Below, in pieces: positions 26,432 through 35,499 of a DNA stretch of 64,000 nt. How positions within the stretch are numbered: position 1 is the first letter of the stretch; each line of letters begins with the position of its first letter. Below the pieces are notes generated by a model. It saw only the letters and a list, made by a program, of their open reading frames with translations, was not told the origin of the DNA and ran no database searches. The stretch lies in the NCBI GenBank assembly GCA_963740675.1, contig CAVUFS010000006.1, forward strand, positions 62,001-126,000, given 5' to 3'. The stretch comes from CAIKMD01 sp963740675 (GTDB lineage: Bacteria; Pseudomonadota; Alphaproteobacteria; ATCC43930; CGMCC-115725). The position numbers and the translations under genes are program-made.

Positions 26432-27222
26432 CACCTGTGATCTTCTTGAGCGCGGATCGCTTCGTCGCGCACCAGATTCCAGAGATAATCGACCTTCGCG
26501 GTGAATTCGCCGGTTTGCAGATAGTCGGCGCGCGCGCTTTGCGTCGGCCGCGTGTCGACGATCTCTTTGATACGGCCGGGCCGCGCGGTCATCACCGCCA
26601 CGCGATCGGCGAGATAGACCGCCTCGCGCACGTCATGCGTGACGAAGACGACCGTCTTGGGCGAGCGCTGCATGATCGCCAGCAACTCTTCGTGCATCAG
26701 CGTGCGCGTCTGCGCATCGAGCGCGCCGAAGGGCTCGTCCATCAATAGCGTTTGGGGATCGATCGCCAGTGTGCGCGCGATCGCGACGCGCTGCTTCATG
26801 CCGCCCGAAAGCTGCGAAGGATAGAGTTCCTCGAAACCCTTCAGATGCACGAGCTCGATCAGCTCTTGCGCCCGCCTCTCGCGCTCGGCCTTGGGCATGC
26901 GCTGCTTCTCGAGACCGTAGAGCACGTTCTGCTTCACGGTCTTCCACGGGAAGAGCGAATAGTTCTGAAAGACGATGCCGCGATCGGGACCGGGCTGCGT
27001 CACCGGCTTGCCGCCGACCGTGATGCTGCCGCTCTCGATCGGCAGGAACCCGCCGAGAAGATAGAGCAACGTGCTCTTGCCGCAGCCCGACGGGCCGAGC
27101 AGAGCGACGAATTCGCGGTCTTTCACTTCCAACGAGACGCCGTCGAGCGCGAGCACCGGCCGTCCGCGCAACGGGCGATAGGTGTGGGTGACTGCGCCGA
27201 AGACGATACCGCTCTCTGCCAT
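26431..27222 (-). CDS. ABC transporter ATP-binding protein (SsuB/TauB type)
   Basis: 263 residues. Walker A LLGPSGCGKSTLL, Q-loop VFQNYSLFPWKTV, signature LSGGMKQRVAIARTLAIDP, Walker B LLMDEPFGALDAQTR and switch His in FVTHDVREAV. ATG 27222 (MAESGIVFGAV) has a good GAGGGA ribosome site; the open frame extends to 27432 but overlaps the binding-protein gene. It energises import through the two adjacent permeases. The nearest relatives by motif handle sulfonates, taurine, nitrate or pyrimidine precursors. Confidence 0.93.
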   Translation of the reverse strand: MAESGIVFGAVTHTYRPLRGRPVLALDGVSLEVKDREFVALLGPSGCGKSTLLYLLGGFLPIESGSITVGGKPVTQPGPDRGIVFQNYSLFPWKTVKQNVLYGLEKQRMPKAERERRAQELIELVHLKGFEELYPSQLSGGMKQRVAIARTLAIDPQTLLMDEPFGALDAQTRTLMHEELLAIMQRSPKTVVFVTHDVREAVYLADRVAVMTARPGRIKEIVDTRPTQSARADYLQTGEFTAKVDYLWNLVRDEAIRAQEDHR

Positions 27223-27254
27223 TCCCTCGTGCCTCGAAATTCCCTGCCCGTCTC

Positions 27255-28274
27255 TCATGGATGGCGCCGTTTCGCGGCTTCGTCGACCAGCGACATATCC
27301 GCATATTTGGCGACATCGATGTCGATGTTGAGCAGCCCCACTTTCTTTTGGGTTTTGATATTGTTCTGTAGCGCGGTCAAGTTTGGCCGTGCGTCGGGGT
27401 CTCGATAGTAGTCGTTTTTCGTAAACAGCCAATCGCTAAAATCGGATTCCGGCTGCTTCGTGAATTGGGAGACGATCTTGATTCCCTCGGCCCGGTTGGC
27501 CGGATCGAGATACCAGTGCAGCATCGTCTGCACGTCCTCGAAGAAATCGACCAACACGGCATGATGCGCGGCGATGAACGGCGCCCGGGCCGCCCAAAGG
27601 GTCAGCTCGGTCGGCCCCATCGCCTTTTCCACATCGAACAGGCTCTTGGCAGTGCCGCCTTTTTGGGCGGCGACCGAAAAGGGCGTGCCAATTTCGATCA
27701 TGTCGACTTTCTTTTCTTGCAGCGCCGAGACCATGTTGGGGAATTCGATCTCGATGATCTGATAGTCGCGCTTCGGCTGCAGCCCGTGCTGGCTCATATA
27801 GACCTGGGCCGCGATATCGAGCGCGCCGCCGATGGCGTTGGTCGCGACGATCTTGCCCTTCAGATCCTCGACTTCTTTGATCGAGCCATCGGGGCGGACC
27901 ATCATCTGGTTCGAATAATAGCCGGCGACCCCGTCCTGATAGAGGTCCGAGACCGCACGTATGTCCTCCATATGCGCGTTCTGGATGGCGAGCGCGAAGG
28001 AGGAATAAGCGAGCGCGGCAAGATCGAGCTCGCCCGCGGCCAGACCGGTGATTTGCGGCGTGCTGCCGCGGAAATGGATCGCTTCGACCGTGTAGGATTT
28101 GCCGTAGTGCTTCAGCAGCTCGGGCTTGGCCCAAAGCACCGAAGTGAGCTGTGCCGGAACGACCGCCCAGCCGACCCGCAGTTTCAGCGGCTCGTCGGCA
28201 CGGCTGGGCAAGGCAAGCCCTGCGAGCATGCCCGACGCGACCAGCACCGACGCGACGCCGCGCCATAAGCCCAT
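27255..28274 (-). CDS. ABC transporter substrate-binding protein (SsuA/NMT1-like), copy 1
   Basis: 339 residues with an N-terminal signal peptide (SVLVASGMLAGLALPSRA, cleavage near residue 26) and a periplasmic two-lobe fold: LKLRVGWAVVPAQLTSVLW, then HYGKSYTVEAIHFRGSTPQITGLAAGELDLAAL and ALAIQNAHM. It delivers the substrate to the permease pair encoded just downstream. GGGAGG lies before the ATG, and the AT-rich stretch at 28290-28330 probably holds a promoter. It is paralogous to the gene upstream (same HYGKSYTVEAI, ALAIQNAHM and FTKQPES blocks). Confidence 0.9.
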   Translation of the reverse strand: MGLWRGVASVLVASGMLAGLALPSRADEPLKLRVGWAVVPAQLTSVLWAKPELLKHYGKSYTVEAIHFRGSTPQITGLAAGELDLAALAYSSFALAIQNAHMEDIRAVSDLYQDGVAGYYSNQMMVRPDGSIKEVEDLKGKIVATNAIGGALDIAAQVYMSQHGLQPKRDYQIIEIEFPNMVSALQEKKVDMIEIGTPFSVAAQKGGTAKSLFDVEKAMGPTELTLWAARAPFIAAHHAVLVDFFEDVQTMLHWYLDPANRAEGIKIVSQFTKQPESDFSDWLFTKNDYYRDPDARPNLTALQNNIKTQKKVGLLNIDIDVAKYADMSLVDEAAKRRHP

Positions 28275-28376
28275 CGGAAGCCTCCCAGTCTAAATTTTTT
28301 GTTACACTGAATTTTTGCCGATTTTAGAGCCGCATCAAAGGCATGCACCGCATTGGTTGTCAACCGCGCCGCATTG

Positions 28377-29381
28377 TCACTTAAGCCGCGCAGCCGCCTC
28401 GTCGACCAGCGACAGATCGGAATAAGCCTTCACATCGATCTTCTGTTTCACGACGCCGAGTTGCTGGGCGATGTCGAGATTCTTCTGCATCGCGTCGACA
28501 TCCGGGCGGGAATCCGGCGCATGATAGTCATCGCCTTTCGTGAATATCCAGCTCGACCAGATCGATTCCGGCTGCTTGGTGAAATCGACGACCAGCTTGA
28601 TCGCCGCCTCGCGGTTCTTCGGATCGAGGATCCAGCGCATCGCGCGGCCGGTATCCTCGAAATAATCGACCAGCGCGGCACGATTGGCTTGGATGTAAGG
28701 CACGCGGCCGGCGATGATGGTGAGTTCGGACGGGCCTTGCATCGCGTCCTTCTCGGTGAAGAGCGCATGTACTTGGCCGGATTTCATCGGGTCGACCGAA
28801 AAAGGCGTGGTCAGGAAGCCCATATCGACGCGCTTAGCGGTCAGCGCCGCCATCATGTTCGGAAACTCGATCTCGACCACCGTGTAATCGCGCTTATCCT
28901 CGAGACCGTGCCGCTTCAGCATGGCGCGCATGCCGATATCCATCGCGCCGCCGATGCTGTTATCGCCGATAACCTTGCCTTTGAGATCCTCGACCTTCTT
29001 GATCGGGCTGTCGGCGAGCAGAGCAAAAGGCCGCGTGAAATAATCCTGATAGCCGTCGCGTGTCGCAACACCGATGAGACGCAGATCGCTCATATGCGCG
29101 TTCTGGATCGCGAGGGCGAAAGCCGCCGGCGCGAAATAAGCAAGCGAGATGTCCCCGGTGGCAAGCGCGGTGGTCTGCGGGCCGCTGCCCGGCGCGCGGA
29201 TCGCTTCGACGGTGTAAGACTTGCCGTAATGAACGAGCACGTCCTTCATCTGCATCAGGATCGGGAACATCTGCCCCGGCACGGCGGCCCAGGCGGCCTT
29301 GATAACGACCGGGTCGGCTTGCGCGACCGACGCCGTCGTCAGGGTTGCCGCCATCATCGCGCCGAAGAATATGCGTCGCAT
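28377..29381 (-). CDS. ABC transporter substrate-binding protein (SsuA/NMT1-like), copy 2
   Basis: 334 residues from ATG 29381, with GGAGGAG upstream and a signal peptide (MRRIFFGAMMAATLTTASVAQA). It shares its body with the next gene: HYGKSYTVEAIRAPGSGPQTTALATGDISLAYF, ALAIQNAHMSDLR, IEFPNMMAAL, VDFTKQPES. This duplicated receptor probably widens the ligand range of the same importer or serves a related ligand. It is first in the operon order binding protein, binding protein, ATPase, permease, permease. A 102-base gap separates the two binding-protein genes. Confidence 0.9.
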   Translation of the reverse strand: MRRIFFGAMMAATLTTASVAQADPVVIKAAWAAVPGQMFPILMQMKDVLVHYGKSYTVEAIRAPGSGPQTTALATGDISLAYFAPAAFALAIQNAHMSDLRLIGVATRDGYQDYFTRPFALLADSPIKKVEDLKGKVIGDNSIGGAMDIGMRAMLKRHGLEDKRDYTVVEIEFPNMMAALTAKRVDMGFLTTPFSVDPMKSGQVHALFTEKDAMQGPSELTIIAGRVPYIQANRAALVDYFEDTGRAMRWILDPKNREAAIKLVVDFTKQPESIWSSWIFTKGDDYHAPDSRPDVDAMQKNLDIAQQLGVVKQKIDVKAYSDLSLVDEAAARLK

Positions 29382-29538
29382 CTCGAAACACTCCTCCCCG
29401 TATTTTCTTGCGGGCATGATCGCCAAGCGCGGCCGCTTGTCAACGCTATCCGCGCCGAATCTCAAGGCAAATCCCGGGTGGACAATCGCGGTGGCGGCGG
29501 GCACGATCCGCCGCCATCGCGATGCGAATGAGGTTTTA

Positions 29539-30621
29539 GTGGACGCGCCTGAACTGACGATTGTCGTGCCGACCTTCAACGAGCGCGCCAATATCGTCCC
29601 GCTACTCGACCGTCTCGACACGGTCCTTGCCGGTATTGCGTGGGAAGTGATCTACGTCGACGATGATTCGCCCGACGGCACGGCCGAAGCCGTGCGCGAG
29701 GCGGCGCGGCGCGACACGCGCGTCCGCTGCATTCAGCGCATCGGTCGGCGCGGCCTCGCGGGCGCCTGTATCGAAGGCATCCTCGCCTCCTCCGCGCCCT
29801 ATGTCGCGGTGATGGATGCCGATTTGCAGCATGACGAAGCGATCCTGCCGCAAATGCTCGATGCGCTGCGCCGCGAAGGCTGCGACCTGGTCGTTGGCAG
29901 CCGCTATGTCGCGGGTGGCGGCGTTGGCGATTGGGCAGCGCATCGTCAGCGCGCCAGCTCGCTGGCGACACGGCTCGCGCGTCTCGTCACCAAGACCGAT
30001 ATCGCCGATCCGATGAGCGGCTTCTTCATGCTCCGCCGGATGGTGTTCGAACGCGTGATGCGCGGCCTCTCGACCCAGGGCTTCAAGATCCTGCTCGATA
30101 TCCTGGCGACGGTGGAGACGCCGCTGCGCATCAAGGAGATCCCGTTCCAATTCCGCCAGCGCGTTGCCGGCGAGAGCAAGCTCGACACGCTCGTCGCCTG
30201 GGAATTCGCGATGCTGCTCGCCGACAAACTCGTCGGCCATGTCGTACCGGTGCGATTCTTGCTCTTCGCCCTGATCGGCGGGCTCGGCGTCTTCGTCCAT
30301 ATGGGTGTGCTCGCCGCGGGGCTGAAGCTTTTCGGCCTGACCTTCGTCACCGCGCAGACCACCGCCGCCTTTGTCGCAATGACGGTGAATTTTATTCTGA
30401 ACAACCTCTTCACCTATGCCGATCGGCGCCTCAAAGGGTGGCACATCCTGCGCGGGCTCGTGTCGTTCTATGTAATCTGCAGCTTCGGCGCAGCCGCGAA
30501 TATCGGTGTCGCGTCCTATCTCTTCGCGCAGCAACAAGTGTGGTGGGTTGCCGGGATTACCGGCATCGTCGTCGGCTCGGTCTGGAACTACGCGGTCTCG
30601 TCGATCTTCACTTGGAAGTGA
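29539..30621 (+). CDS. Dolichol-phosphate mannosyltransferase-like GT2 with GtrA domain
   Basis: 360 residues from GTG 29539, with GAGG six bases upstream. Residues about 5-225 are a GT2 domain (ELTIVVPTFNERANIVPLL, DDDSPDGTAE, MDADLQHDE, DPMSGFFMLRR). About 235-355 is a GtrA-like domain of four membrane helices (FLLFALIGGLGVFVHMG...VNFILNNLFTYADRRLKG). Enzymes of this form put a sugar on polyprenyl phosphate and help flip it for glycan decoration at the periplasmic side. It is divergent from the ABC operon. The glycan target is unknown. Confidence 0.9.
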   Translation: MDAPELTIVVPTFNERANIVPLLDRLDTVLAGIAWEVIYVDDDSPDGTAEAVREAARRDTRVRCIQRIGRRGLAGACIEGILASSAPYVAVMDADLQHDEAILPQMLDALRREGCDLVVGSRYVAGGGVGDWAAHRQRASSLATRLARLVTKTDIADPMSGFFMLRRMVFERVMRGLSTQGFKILLDILATVETPLRIKEIPFQFRQRVAGESKLDTLVAWEFAMLLADKLVGHVVPVRFLLFALIGGLGVFVHMGVLAAGLKLFGLTFVTAQTTAAFVAMTVNFILNNLFTYADRRLKGWHILRGLVSFYVICSFGAAANIGVASYLFAQQQVWWVAGITGIVVGSVWNYAVSSIFTWK

Positions 30622-30642
30622 CGAGCCTAGAAATGATCGCCG

Positions 30643-30984
30643 TTATTGGCGGCGGCTGGCCCGCAGCACGTAGCGATCGCCGGCGAAGCGCTCGAAAATC
30701 GTATCGATCGTCGGATGCGTGATCGGTCCATTCTCTGAATCCGGCACCAAATTCTGCTCCGAGACGTAAGCCTCGTACGGCCCGCCCTGCGCGTTTTGCG
30801 CAAGCAGATGGTAGAAGGGCTGATCCTTCGACGGCCGCCGCTCGGCGGGGATCGAGTTGTACCATTCCTCGGTATTGTTGAAGACCGGATCGACGTCGAA
30901 GATCACGCCGCGAAACGAATAGAGGCGGTGCCGGACGATTTGTCCAACCGCGAACTTGCCGGTGCGATAAACCTGCGGCGTCAC
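30643..30984 (-). CDS. hspQ: Heat shock protein HspQ
   Basis: 113 residues from GTG 30984, chosen because AAGGAGG lies nine bases upstream and the family begins near KFAVGQIVRHRLYSFRGVIFDVDP. An in-frame ATG at 31029 would add 15 residues but has no such site. It has the YccV/HspQ fold with EEWYNSIPAERRPSKDQPFYHLLAQN and YVSEQNLVPD. HspQ binds Lon and alters its substrate choice, and was first described as binding hemimethylated DNA. It is convergent with the GT2 gene. Confidence 0.92.
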   Translation of the reverse strand: MTPQVYRTGKFAVGQIVRHRLYSFRGVIFDVDPVFNNTEEWYNSIPAERRPSKDQPFYHLLAQNAQGGPYEAYVSEQNLVPDSENGPITHPTIDTIFERFAGDRYVLRASRRQ

Positions 30985-31040
30985 GAGAGCCAGCCTCCTT
31001 AACCGGTGCGTCACGCGACCGGACAGCAAACGACCATTTT

Positions 31041-31072
31041 AAAAAAATCCGCGCGCACGACAAGGGCGCGCA
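31041..31072 (-). terminator. Possible intrinsic terminator upstream of hspQ
   Basis: On the minus strand a GCGCGC/GCGCGC stem (31071-31066 with 31056-31051, nine-base loop) is followed after three bases by seven Ts (31047-31041). It could end transcripts coming from the small gene at 31343-31648 or attenuate hspQ. The stem is short and self-complementary, so the call is tentative. Confidence 0.4.
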
Positions 31073-31115
31073 GAGCATTTCACGATGACGCGATTGCCAA
31101 AGAGGCGCAAGAACG

Positions 31116-31165
31116 GATCGGCCGCGGTACAATCCGGCGCTGTGCCAGATCGTCCGCGGCCGATC
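31116..31165. repeat. Perfect 12-bp inverted repeat in intergenic DNA
   Basis: GATCGGCCGCGG and CCGCGGCCGATC are exact complements separated by 26 bases. There is no T-tract and no flanking coding sequence. It could be a structural or protein-binding element. Confidence 0.5.
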
Positions 31166-31342
31166 GTCACTTCGAGAACCTTCCCTGAACTTTGGGCCAC
31201 ATCAGCTGCGCGATGCGCGTGCCCTTTGCCCGTTATATCAGCAAGGAGCGGGCCACCTTTGTCGAATCAATCACTTAGCGTCGTAGCGCCAGGGCGTTTG
31301 GAAAATCCGCCGACACGCGTGCGATGAGCCGACGCGATGAAC

Positions 31343-31648
31343 TTAACGCGGCGCGAGATATTTACGCGCGAGCCGCAGCAATTCGAGATCGCAAGTCTGC
31401 TTCGCGATCTCCTCGAGATCCTCGAAATAATTCTTGAGCGCTTGCGGCGTCAGGCGACCGATCAACCAGCCGATGAATTGCTCCGGCGTCTTCACCCAAG
31501 CCGGCAACGGATCGAGCCCATGGCCGTAAGGCAGCGCGACGCGCAGGATGCGCCAGCGGCGGCGACGAAGTTGATCGTCGATCGGATCGAGATCGGGTTC
31601 CAGCGTCCATCCAGGACGGCTTTGAACCCCACTGCTACGTCCAGCCAT
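31343..31648 (-). CDS. Conserved-looking small protein of unknown function
   Basis: 101 residues from ATG 31648, with GAGGAG two to eight bases upstream; the frame is open to 31810 but that part is AT-rich and lacks coding character. The sequence is basic and Arg/Leu-rich, with DPIDDQLRRRRWRILRVALPYGHGLDPLPAWVKTPEQFIGWLIGRLTPQALKNYFEDLEEIAKQTCDLELLRLARKYLAPR; the C-terminal half looks helical. No membrane segment or signal peptide. I do not recognise the family. A perfect inverted repeat lies 24-44 bases upstream of the start. Confidence 0.55.
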   Translation of the reverse strand: MAGRSSGVQSRPGWTLEPDLDPIDDQLRRRRWRILRVALPYGHGLDPLPAWVKTPEQFIGWLIGRLTPQALKNYFEDLEEIAKQTCDLELLRLARKYLAPR

Positions 31649-31671
31649 TGCTCCTCGGCCCCCTGGCAAGT

Positions 31672-31692
31672 GGAACGCGAATTGCGCGTTCC
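31672..31692. promoter_or_regulatory. 21-bp palindrome upstream of the small unknown gene
   Basis: GGAACGCG-AATTG-CGCGTTCC is a perfect 8-5-8 inverted repeat, 24 bases upstream of the start codon of the 101-residue gene. It could be an operator or a 5'-leader hairpin. The flanking region to 31912 is clearly AT-rich compared with the surroundings and probably contains the promoter. Confidence 0.45.
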
Positions 31693-31912
31693 TCTCTCCA
31701 CGATCCTTATCTTTAAGGTTAGCGCGGATTAAGGATGAATATAGAAGCGGCCCATTTGTGAAGCAATAATAATCTGGCATTAACGAAGGATATAACCTTA
31801 TGGAATCCAATAATTTTAGCTATTTTGTTAATATTCCTTGCTGACAACAAAGAAGAGAGCAGGAAATCTTTTACTTGTTACCAGCGGTGTGTAAAGCGCG
31901 CGGACGAACGCG

Positions 31913-34900
31913 CTAGATTTCTTGCACCGACAGCACACCGGGCAGGCGCTGCACCGCTGAGAGCACCTGCGGACCAATCCGGAAACCGCCTGGAAGCGCA
32001 ATCTCAACCTCGCGAGTCGGCAGCGGCACGACCACGTTAACGTGTCCCCGCCCCCCTGCTTCGCCCTGCAACAGGCTCTTAAACGCTGCCAGTGCCGCAG
32101 CCTCGCCGAGCACCACTTTGAGCCCGGCCGCCGCATTGGCGACGATCTTGTCGAGCGGCTCGATCCGCTGGGCCGTCAGCCGCAGCGCGTCGTCATCGGC
32201 GCGAATATCGACCGTCACCAGCAGCGGCTTGCCGCTGTCGAGAAGCTCGCGCGCCGCGGCAAGCACTTCCGAGAACAGCGTCACCTCGAAGGTACCCGTG
32301 GCGTCCGACATCTGAACGAAGGCAAAGCGCCTTCCTTCCGACGAGGAACGCTCTTTCTTGTTAATGACGATGCCGGCGAGCTTGAACCGCGTCGAGCCGC
32401 CCGCGGCGAGCCGCTCCGGCAACTCGGCGAAACGCACGACGCCTACCCGCGCCAAGCTCTTACCGTACGCGTCGAGCGGATGACTCGAAAGATAGAAGCC
32501 GAGCGCGGAGAACTCCTGCTGCAGCCGGTCGAGCGCCGACCAATCGTGCGTTTGCGGCAATGCCATGCGTTGACCGACCCCGGCCCCCGGCGCGCCGAAG
32601 AGGCCGCCTTGCTGGCTCGACCGTTCTTCGGCGGCAACGCTGGCATGGCGCAACAATAGATCGATCGCGGCCAGGGTCTGCGCGCGGTTAGGATTGAGGC
32701 AATCGAACGCGCCGGCGCGAACCAGGCTCTCGAACTGCCGTCGGTTGAAGCTCTTCACGTCGAGACGACGTGCGAAATCGAACAGATCCTTGAACGGCCC
32801 GTTCGCTTTGCGCTCGGCGAGAATCTCGCTCATCGCCGCGGCGCCAACACCTTTAACGGCTGCGAGGGCGTAGCGGATCGCCGAGCCGTCCTTGGTCTGT
32901 TCAACCGAGAATTCCACCGCAGAGCGGTTGATGTCGGGCGGCAACACCTTGACGCTGAGCCGCGAACATTCCTGGCGGAAGACGTTGAGCTTGTCGGTGT
33001 TGCCCATATCGAGGGTCATCGACGCGGCGATGAATTCGACCGGATAATTCGCCTTGAGATAGGCGGTTTGATACGCGACCAGCGCGTAAGCCGCGGCGTG
33101 CGATTTGTTGAAGCCGTAGCCGGCGAACTTCGCGACCAGATCGAAGATGTGATCGGCGAGATCGTGGTTCGTGCCACGCTCGACCGCGCCGTCGACGAAC
33201 AACTTTCGTTGTGCGTCCATCTCGGCCTTGATCTTCTTACCCATGGCGCGGCGCAGAAGATCGGCGCCGCCGAGCGAATAGCCCGACAACACCTTGGCAA
33301 TCTCCATCACCTGTTCCTGGTAGATGATGATGCCCTGGGTCTCTTCGAGAATCGGCTTCAGCTTGGGATGGAGATAATCCGGCTGCTCGCGCCCGTGCTT
33401 CACCTCGATATAGCGCGGGATGTTTTCCATCGGGCCAGGGCGATAGAGCGCGACGACAGCGATGATGTCCTCGAAACGGTCGGGCCCGAGCTTCTTGAGC
33501 ATGTCGCGCATGCCCGTGCCTTCAAGCTGGAAGATGCCGACCGTGTCACCCTTGGCCATGAGCGTGTAGCTCTTCGCATCGTCGAGCGGCAGCTTGGCGA
33601 GATCGAGCGGAATGCCGCGCGCGGCGACCATCTCGACCGCTTTTTGCAGCACGTCGAGCGTCTTGAGGCCGAGGAAGTCGAATTTCACCAGCCCCGCCAG
33701 CTCGGCGTATTTCATGCTGAACTGCGTCACCGGCATGTCGGAACGCGGATCGCGATAGAGCGGGATCAGCTCGTCGAGCGTGCGATCGCCGATCACCACG
33801 CCGGCGGCGTGGGTCGAGGCATGGCGATAAAGCCCTTCGAGCTTCAGCGCGATGGCGATCAAACGCGCGACCGAATCATCCTCGTCGCGCATCTGCTGCA
33901 GCGCCGGCTCGCCGTCGATCGCTTCCTTCAGCGTGACCGGGGCGGCGGGATTGTTCGGCACGAGCTTGCAGATCTTGTCGACCTGGCCATAAGGCATGCT
34001 GAGAACACGGCCGACATCGCGCAGCACCGCGCGCGCCTGCAGCTTTCCGAAAGTGATAATCTGCGCAACGCGATCGTGGCCGTATTTCTGCTGGACGTGG
34101 CGGATCACCTCGTCGCGCCGCTCTTGGCAGAAATCGATGTCGAAGTCGGGCATCGACACGCGTTCGGGATTGAGGAAGCGCTCGAACAGCAACCCGAAGC
34201 GCAGCGGATCGAGATCGGTGATGGTGAGCGCCCAGGCGACCACCGAGCCGGCGCCCGAGCCGCGGCCCGGTCCGACCGAAATGCCATGCGCCTTCGACCA
34301 TTGGATGAATTCGGCGACGATGAGGAAGTAGCCGGCGAAACCCATCTTGATGATGACGTCGAGCTCGAATTCGAAACGCTCGCGATAGGGCTTGGCCACT
34401 TCCTCGCGCTCGGCCTCGCTCATCCCGTCGCGCCAGACATGCTCTTTGAGCCGCGCTTCGAGGCCGGCGAGCGCCATGAGGCGCACCTCCTCGTCTTCCT
34501 TGCGGCCGGTGTCGGTCGGGAAAGGCGGCAGAATCGGCTTGCGCGGCTCGGGCATGTAGGCGCAGCGCTTGGCGATTACCAACGTGTTGTCGCAAGCCTC
34601 GGGCAGATCAGCGAAGAGCATCCGCATCTCGGCCGGCGATTTGAAATAATGCTGGCCGGTCAGACGACGGCGATTCGGATCGGCAAGCGTCGTTCCCTGC
34701 TCGATACAAAGCAGCACGTCATGCGCCTGCTCGTAGCTCGGATCGGGAAAGAACGCATTGTTGGTGGCGACCAGCGGGAGATTATGCGCATAAGCGAGAT
34801 CGATGAGATCGCTCTCGATGCGCTCCTCGTCTGCCATGCCATGGCGCATCAGCTCGACATAGAGCCTGCCGGGGTAAATCTCGGCGAGCTTCAGCAACAT

Positions 34901-35392
34901 CGCCTCGGCAGCCGGCTTCTGCCCCTCGGCCAGCAACCGCCCGACCGGGCCGCCAGGGCCGCCGGTGAGTGCCAGCAGCCCCTCGCTATGCCCTTCGAGT
35001 GCGGCGAAGTCGATCTGCGGCTGCTCGCCGCCACCCGTCTCGAGAAACGCCTTGCTGACCAGCTTCAGAAGGTTGCGATAGCCGGTCTCGTTCTGCACCA
35101 GCAAGACGAGTACATCGGGCGGCAGCGCCGGCCCCAGCCGCGCGCCGAGTCGGACATTTTCCACATCCGCACGCCGCAGCCCGAGCTCGCAACCGACGAC
35201 CGGCTGCACCCCCGAGTCGGAAGCCGCCATCGAGAATTCGAGCGAGCCGAAGAGATTGCCGACATCCGTGATCGCCACCGCCGGCATGGCGTTTTTCTTC
35301 GCCAATTCGACGAGCGCTTTGACCTTGATCGCGCCCTGCGAGAGCGAATAGGCGGAGTGCGTGCGGAGATGAATGAAATCAGCGTGTGGCAT
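31913..35392 (-). CDS. dnaE: DNA polymerase III subunit alpha
   Basis: 1159 residues, the replicative polymerase catalytic subunit. It has an N-terminal PHP domain (FIHLRTHSAYSLSQGAIKVKALVELA, AVAITDVGNLFGSLEFS), the polymerase core with the catalytic acidic motif PDFDID near 412-417, the GPGRGSGAGSVVAWAL segment, the GYGFNKSHAAAYALVAYQTAYLK finger motif, a helix-hairpin-helix (AVKGVGAAAMSEIL) and an OB fold (FKLAGIVINKKERSSSEGRRFAFVQMSD). Length and N-terminus match DnaE1, not the mutagenic DnaE2. ATG 35392 is chosen over the in-frame upstream start at 35428. It is divergent from a carboxymuconolactone-decarboxylase-like gene. Confidence 0.97.
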   Translation of the reverse strand: MPHADFIHLRTHSAYSLSQGAIKVKALVELAKKNAMPAVAITDVGNLFGSLEFSMAASDSGVQPVVGCELGLRRADVENVRLGARLGPALPPDVLVLLVQNETGYRNLLKLVSKAFLETGGGEQPQIDFAALEGHSEGLLALTGGPGGPVGRLLAEGQKPAAEAMLLKLAEIYPGRLYVELMRHGMADEERIESDLIDLAYAHNLPLVATNNAFFPDPSYEQAHDVLLCIEQGTTLADPNRRRLTGQHYFKSPAEMRMLFADLPEACDNTLVIAKRCAYMPEPRKPILPPFPTDTGRKEDEEVRLMALAGLEARLKEHVWRDGMSEAEREEVAKPYRERFEFELDVIIKMGFAGYFLIVAEFIQWSKAHGISVGPGRGSGAGSVVAWALTITDLDPLRFGLLFERFLNPERVSMPDFDIDFCQERRDEVIRHVQQKYGHDRVAQIITFGKLQARAVLRDVGRVLSMPYGQVDKICKLVPNNPAAPVTLKEAIDGEPALQQMRDEDDSVARLIAIALKLEGLYRHASTHAAGVVIGDRTLDELIPLYRDPRSDMPVTQFSMKYAELAGLVKFDFLGLKTLDVLQKAVEMVAARGIPLDLAKLPLDDAKSYTLMAKGDTVGIFQLEGTGMRDMLKKLGPDRFEDIIAVVALYRPGPMENIPRYIEVKHGREQPDYLHPKLKPILEETQGIIIYQEQVMEIAKVLSGYSLGGADLLRRAMGKKIKAEMDAQRKLFVDGAVERGTNHDLADHIFDLVAKFAGYGFNKSHAAAYALVAYQTAYLKANYPVEFIAASMTLDMGNTDKLNVFRQECSRLSVKVLPPDINRSAVEFSVEQTKDGSAIRYALAAVKGVGAAAMSEILAERKANGPFKDLFDFARRLDVKSFNRRQFESLVRAGAFDCLNPNRAQTLAAIDLLLRHASVAAEERSSQQGGLFGAPGAGVGQRMALPQTHDWSALDRLQQEFSALGFYLSSHPLDAYGKSLARVGVVRFAELPERLAAGGSTRFKLAGIVINKKERSSSEGRRFAFVQMSDATGTFEVTLFSEVLAAARELLDSGKPLLVTVDIRADDDALRLTAQRIEPLDKIVANAAAGLKVVLGEAAALAAFKSLLQGEAGGRGHVNVVVPLPTREVEIALPGGFRIGPQVLSAVQRLPGVLSVQEI

Positions 35393-35499
35393 CGTGTTCA
35401 AGCTTGGCAGAGCGGCGCGCATGCGCAAGCTGATTTTACAGAGCGCCGGCGATCCGCTACACTCAGCCGCAACGACGATGCCATGAAAGGGAGGGCTCG

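Larger units (their letters stand above)
30985..31342. other. 358-bp stretch without a convincing gene
   Basis: Between hspQ and a small orphan gene, both on the minus strand. It holds the hspQ ribosome site (30994-31000), a possible minus-strand terminator (31041-31072) and a perfect 12-bp inverted repeat (31116-31165). An 80-codon plus-strand frame at 31085-31327 has no recognisable protein character and runs through the inverted repeat, so it is not called. Confidence 0.5.

Noticed and set aside
31085..31327. 80-codon plus-strand frame between hspQ and the orphan gene
   Set aside because: Runs through a perfect inverted repeat, no ribosome site and no protein-like pattern.
31913..35392. 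DnaE2 (error-prone polymerase of the imuAB mutasome)
   Set aside because: N-terminal PHP sequence, length of 1159 and position match replicative DnaE1; DnaE2 is shorter and normally sits beside imuB.
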